NCBI GenBank assembly: GCA_029204225.1
Contig: CM055101.1
Location: forward strand, 29,437,975 to 29,501,974
Direction: 5' to 3'
DNA: 64,000 bases
Origin: Diphasiastrum complanatum
Lineage: Eukaryota; Streptophyta; Lycopodiopsida; Lycopodiales; Lycopodiaceae
The translations under genes and the position numbers were made by a program. A model generated the notes under the pieces. It was not told the origin of the DNA and did not search any database. It was given only the letters and a program-made list of their open reading frames with translations. Positions 59,875 through 64,000 of the stretch are shown here, piece by piece. Every line of letters begins with the position of its first letter. Position 1 is the stretch's first letter.

Positions 59875-59906
59875 AACTTCTCTTGACTCGGATGTTGTCC
59901 GTATGT

Positions 59907-60584
59907 CTACTTCTCATCAATCTCATAGCATTCTATGAGATTGATCCATGATTCAGCAGGTCTAGCTAACTCCTCACCCCATCTCAAAAGGTGACTCTCT
60001 ATTGGTCTGGCTGTGAGAATACCTGAAAAAAATATCTGTTTGGTAGACCAATTTATAATAACATCTGTTTGATATAACCATGCTCTTCCAAATAATATCA
60101 AATAAGGTGGTGTATCTACTATATTTATGACGAGGAAATTCATAACAAACGTCTCTGTCTCTATAACTACGTTAATACCTTTTAGCTCGCCTACTGGTAT
60201 ACATTTAGTCGCGTCTACTAAATGGATTTCGTGATAAGTGATAGGCTGTATCTGGTTTTCTAATCCTAAATCTTTAACCATTAGTTTCATTACTAAGTTG
60301 ATACTAGATCTTGAGTCTATTAGTATTCTATCTATGGTCTGATCTCCTATGATCGCACTAATCTCTGGAACTCCACAATCTCCTCTATCTACATATTCTA
60401 CTCTATTACTATATGCAGGTATTCTTAATGTAACTAACCTCTCCCTTCCCTCAGTCCCTACTAACTGAAGCCCTTCTTCCTCCGAAGTATAGCTTGAGGA
60501 AGATGTAGGTGTCTCACCTTCGTACTTATCTTTTTCCCATGATATGGAAATTCTTTTATGACTTTTTCCTGTCGGTGTCTCCAT
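59907..60584 (-). pseudogene. G2 second aspartic protease domain
   Basis: A 225-aa frame from 60584. After a Ser/Glu-rich lead (residues 20-50) it reads RGDCGVPEISAIIGDQTIDR, ILIDSRSSINLV (D-S-G active site changed to D-S-R by a GGA-to-AGA type change), GELKGINVVIETETF and LILFGRAWLYQTDVIINWST. It sits about 300 bases downstream of a first protease domain with equal order of motifs (60600-60960). It ends with a stop at 59907 before RT. Confidence 0.8.
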
Positions 60585-60599
60585 CTGGTCTATCAGGGT

Positions 60600-61499
60600 A
60601 ATCTCATTTTACTTCTAGTGGGTTATAACATCGGCCTGATAGAGCCATGGTCATCCTAATAACACTCTATATGATGATTGTCTCATAGTTTTTATTATTA
60701 TAAAATCCATAAGAAACTTATGGTCTCAAATATAAACTGTAACCTGAGATAGTTCTCCTATTGGTGATCTTCTAGTTACATCGACTAACCTTAAATGTCT
60801 TAAAGTGGGTGCTATTCTATGATGAATGCCTAATTAATATGCCATTTTTTCAGTCATTATATTTACACTAGATCCAAAATCTATGGGTATATTATCTAGG
60901 ATGCAACCATTAATTACTACTTGAATCTTTGGTTGGCCTTCATCACCATAATTAACTAATCATATGTTGACTACTGGTAAATTTGCTTTTCTTCTTTTTT
61001 CATTGTGCAAACATTGCTTAATTTTTTTTTTATAATATTGGTTATCGTCTAATAATTGTTTAAAAGTTATATTGGGCATTCTAGAAACAAGGTCTTCAAC
61101 AATATTATAAGAATGGTTTCTAAGTGGCGACAGATTTCTAGGTATCTCGCTACTTATAACTGGATCTGAAAATGTCACTTTTTTAACTTTTCTAGTTTCT
61201 TCATCTAAGAGCTTCTTAGCTTCTGAACTAATATCAACATCATAATGTTTTCCATTAGACTTATTAAGCTTTAATTCTTTATTACTAGGAGTTTTTACTA
61301 ACTGTTCTACGACCTTCGCTTTTTTTGTCGCGTTTTTCACGGTTTTCCCAATTTTCGTCTTAGTTTTCTTCTTATCTTTAAGAGTTAAAAAATCTTTACT
61401 ACTTCTTGTAGTTACTTTATTTACTTTTTCCTCTAAATCTGGCCATTGATGATCTCGATCTAATAATTCAAACTCTACTTCTATCCTCTGAACTATCAT
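60600..61499 (-). pseudogene. G2 linker and first aspartic protease domain
   Basis: From 61499: a charged, Lys-rich linker (LKDKKKTKTKIGKTVKNATK) then LVSRMPNITFKQLLDDNQYY. After a TAA near 60960 the protease domain starts: KIQVVINGCILDNIPIDFGS, SSVNIM (D-F-G in place of D-S/T-G), LRLVDVTRRSPIGELS and VLLG, TGA, PWLYQADVITH by about 60630. It is the natural protease position; the second domain after it looks like a tandem duplicate. Confidence 0.75.
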
Positions 61500-61536
61500 G
61501 TCCGTGTTAGTCTTAGGTGGTCGAAGGTCATCTTCC

Positions 61537-62166
61537 CTAGGCGAGTTTACAAACCTGGTTTAGACCATGGCTATTGTGGATAAGGAGGACATGCCCTTTG
61601 CCTTTACAGTTAGCGCAGAGCAGCACATATCCTACTGATCTCCTGGGTTCAGGGCAATCAGGCAAATAGTGACCCGGGGCTCTGCAATTGTAGCACAAAC
61701 CCCTTACTCTGGTTGGTGGAGTGGAATCTCGTGTTCCGCCCCTTCGCAAAATAGTGTACTGTTGACCAGTACGTTGTTTCGGTATCATAGTTTTTTGGTT
61801 AGTAGGAGTTGCAGTATAAGCTACCTCCTCATGATTATTAATCGGACAGAGGAATAGTTCATCTTATAAATAATTAGTCTGTAAACTGGGAGAGTTGGTC
61901 TTAGAATGACCTTCCTTCCCACATGCGATACACCAAACATTGGCATTAGGCTTCGCTTTCTTTCGCTTGGCTTTAACATCAGATATTTGGACCTTTAGAT
62001 CGCCCATTTCTCTTGTTAGCAACTCAATACTTTTCCTTAATGGATCCATCTTTTCGGATTTCTCCATTCTTTTCTTTCTTTCCAAGTTCCTATTCTTAGT
62101 CATCGTATAAGAAGATTCTTCTTCCGATGAAGAAGAATAAGATGAATACTCAGAAGATTCTTCCAT
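61537..62166 (-). pseudogene. G2 Gag nucleocapsid region with three zinc knuckles
   Basis: Minus-strand frames 62166-61864 and 61788-61537. The first has an acidic Ser/Glu tract, a Lys-rich helix (SIELLTREMGDLKVQISDVK) and CIACGKEGHSKTN, a knuckle whose last cysteine is Asn. The second has an intact CYNCRAPGHYLPDC and a partial CANCKGKGH. Stops lie between. Function in a live element: RNA binding and packaging. Confidence 0.75.
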
Positions 62167-62385
62167 ATTCCCTGAATCAGATTCTGATTCAGACTCATTT
62201 TATGTTTCAGATTCTTCTGTTTGTTTAAATTTGTGTTTTTTACTACTTTTTCTTTCATTTCTTCGTCTGCAATAAATTCGAGAGGTTTCGTAATTCTCGG
62301 CAGAGGCAATGACATCTTCCAAAGAAGTCATCAAACCCTGTCGACAATAACGATCCATTTTCTTAGGCAAACCACCCAAGAACCA

Positions 62386-62787
62386 TTAATTTTGCATAGG
62401 AACTGGATACTGGGCTCCTAACTTTCCTATTAAATTCTTAACCCTACGAGTATATTTCCTAAGTGATTCCTTTGGCTTTTTTTTAACAGAGTTAAGCCGA
62501 GCCAACAATCTAGTAGAATATCCTATCTTCTTAAACTGTTTAAGGAATGCTGCTTTTAAAGCATTCCAAGTATTAATTGTTTCCGGTACTAATTGACTGT
62601 ACCAAATCCTAGCCTGCTTTCGCAGAAGACCTGGCAAAATTCTAACTTTATCCTCGTCCGTCTGCTCTTTGTTTGCTATGGTAATGGATTCAAATTGCAA
62701 AATATAACTATCCGCATCTTCAGATGATGATCCCTTAAAGAAATCATATCTTATTTTTGTAGATGTGGGTGGCGCTGGATTAGCCAT
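62386..62787 (-). pseudogene. G2 Gag capsid region, inverted
   Basis: The minus-strand ATG at 62787 begins MANPAPPTSTKIRYDFFKGS and continues with YILQFESITIANKEQTDED, LLRKQARIWYSQLVPETINT, WNALKAAFLKQFKKIG and KPKESLRKYTRRVKNLIGKL, the classic Retrotrans_gag pattern. It ends with TAA at 62386; the downstream frame continues through the EESSEYSS tract. Its ATG abuts the RNase H of the plus strand (62788), with no leader, LTR or primer site between, so the start of this element was lost by rearrangement. Confidence 0.85.
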
Positions 62788-64000
62788 AAGTTTACTAAAA
62801 CAATCTGTTGAGTACCATTGGACACAGAACCATCAGCAAGCTTTTGATCAATTGAAACAGTCATTAGCAGAAGCCACTGGGGTTAGACCTCCAAATTGGG
62901 CCAAAAAGTTCCATGTATATGTAAACACATCATCTTTAGCGATAGGTGTAGTGCTTAGTCAGAAAGATGACCAAAATATAGATTATCCAATTTACTATGC
63001 GGGGAGGCAACTCGCTGCATCATAAAAGAATCATTCAGCTACAGAGCGAAAAGCACTAGGGATGATTTATTCGGTAAAGAAATTTAGACATTACCTTTTA
63101 GGATACCCTTTTGTTTTTCACGTAGATTATTACGCATTAAAACATTTAGTGAATAAACCTGATCTTTCGGGTACAATAGCTAGATGGTTATTATTATTAG
63201 ATGAGTTTAATTATGAAGTAGAATCAAGAAGAGGCAAGGATCATCAACATGCCGACTATATATCTTGCCTCCAAACAAAAAAATCAATTAGAACCCATTT
63301 TTGATGAATTTCCAGATGAACATATAATGCGTATTCAATCAGAAACATCAATTTATAGGGACGTTATAGATTTTTTACAGGACCAGATATATCCTAAACA
63401 TTTTAATAAACAGCAAAAAACTTTTTTTCTTTCTAAGATAGAACCTTACACGATTGTAAATAGTATATTGTATAAATTAGGAGCTGACGATAGTCTCCGC
63501 CGATGTTTAGAACCAACCGAGACAACCACTGTAATAAGTGCATTACATGAGGAAGATTCGGAGGGTCACTATGCTCTTAAAAACACTGCAAATTTTTTTT
63601 TTGATGCTAAATATTGGTGGCCTACCATCTATAGAGATGTTAAATTATTCATTAAAAAATGTGATGCATGCCAGAGGATGGGGAAACCTAGCTTCGCAAC
63701 ACATTGGCTTACATACTCATTGCCACGGACTATGCTACCAAGATGGTAGAGGCTGAAGCCTCAATTAAGAACGATGCTAAGACTGTAGCAAAGTTTCTAT
63801 TCCAAAACATTATCACGCGATATGGTTGTCCCTTAGAACTCGTTAGCGATAGGGGAACCCATATCCTTAATCAGACCATGGAAGCCATGTTGTCATATTT
63901 TTCTATTACACTTCGTCAAACCACTCCATATAATCCAAAAGCAAATGGGCTTACAGAACGGGCAAATGGAATGCTATGTAAAATTTTGAATAAAGTAACG
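62788..64000 (+). pseudogene. G2-like RNase H and integrase (runs off the window)
   Basis: From SLLKQSVEYHWTQNHQQAFD the RNase H reads FHVYVNTSSLAIGVVLSQKD, YYAGRQLAAS, TAA, NHSATERKALGMIYSVKKFR and YALKHLVNKPDLSG, ARWLLLLDEFNYEVESRRGK. The integrase follows: HEEDSEGHYALKNTANFFFD, WWPTIYRDVKLFIKKCDACQ, a deletion of the WGxDFVGP segment near 63720, TDYATKMVEAEASIKNDAKT, ITRYGCPLELVSDRGTH and NPKANGLTERANGMLCKILN to the window end. Few stops, so a fairly young copy. The RT end that should precede is missing. Confidence 0.88.

Overview
This is AT-rich nuclear DNA of a land plant: a gene-poor, transposon-packed (probably pericentromeric or heterochromatic) stretch. The evidence is Ty1/copia elements with initiator-Met tRNA primer sites (TGGTATCAGAGC at 9820, 20996 and, on minus, 31983), Ty3/gypsy pol genes, a LINE-type endonuclease fragment, a tRNA-derived SINE, (GA)n tracts, and one gene-like stretch with GT-AG introns. 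Species cannot be fixed from the sequence; a large-genome non-seed plant (fern-like) is only a guess. Nearly every coding stretch is broken by stops, frameshifts, deletions or inversions. I saw no rRNA, CRISPR, organelle or bacterial-type genes.

Working names used below. G1: a gypsy family with the RT core deleted, in about eight pieces (767-3948 +; 8356-8780 -; 11400-14235 -; 32723-35330 +; 36951-40020 +; 47036-47274 +; 47810-49500 -; 50346-51203 +). G2: a second gypsy family with a long extra ORF, 53330-64000. C1: copia with a ~1.04-kb LTR (1-766 -, 8781-9819 +, 36125-36943 -) plus gag, protease and pre-integrase pieces. C2: copia gag at 19100-20240 and 49501-51830. C3: the most readable copia, 20758-24400. 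C4: copia LTRs starting TGTGA near 14905, 27075 and 46423. C5: minus-strand copia with LTR, 29525-32694. M1: a duplicated module with minus-strand reading frames, 3949-7770 and 41582-43567.

Layout. 1-18.3 kb: C1 LTR, G1, M1, C1 protease/pre-integrase, G1 start, C1 LTR and gag, C1 gag/protease inverted, G1 inverted, C4 LTR, a simple-repeat linker and a LINE tail. 18.4-29 kb: copia fragments C2, C3 and others, a C4-type LTR carrying a SINE with a 16-bp target duplication, then non-coding DNA. 29.3-32.7 kb: C5. 32.7-41.5 kb: two G1 copies with C1 gag/protease and an inverted C1 LTR between them, and a foldback MITE inside the first. 41.6-47.3 kb: M1 copy 2, LINE, linker, C4 LTR and G1, an inverted duplicate of the block at 13.9-18.3 kb. 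47.3-51.8 kb: G1 and C2, scrambled by a 1.7-kb inversion. 51.87-53.33 kb: five exon-like blocks of an unrecognised gene on the minus strand. 53.3-64 kb: G2 with integrase, a spacer rich in heat-shock-element-like motifs, a coiled-coil ORF, PPT and LTR, then gag-protease-RT in inverted orientation followed by RNase H-integrase of the same superfamily.

No functional pathway is visible. The main stories are chimeric copia/gypsy blocks that share inactivating lesions and therefore were multiplied after death or in trans, inversions with readable breakpoints, and the captured or surviving gene fragment at 52-53 kb.
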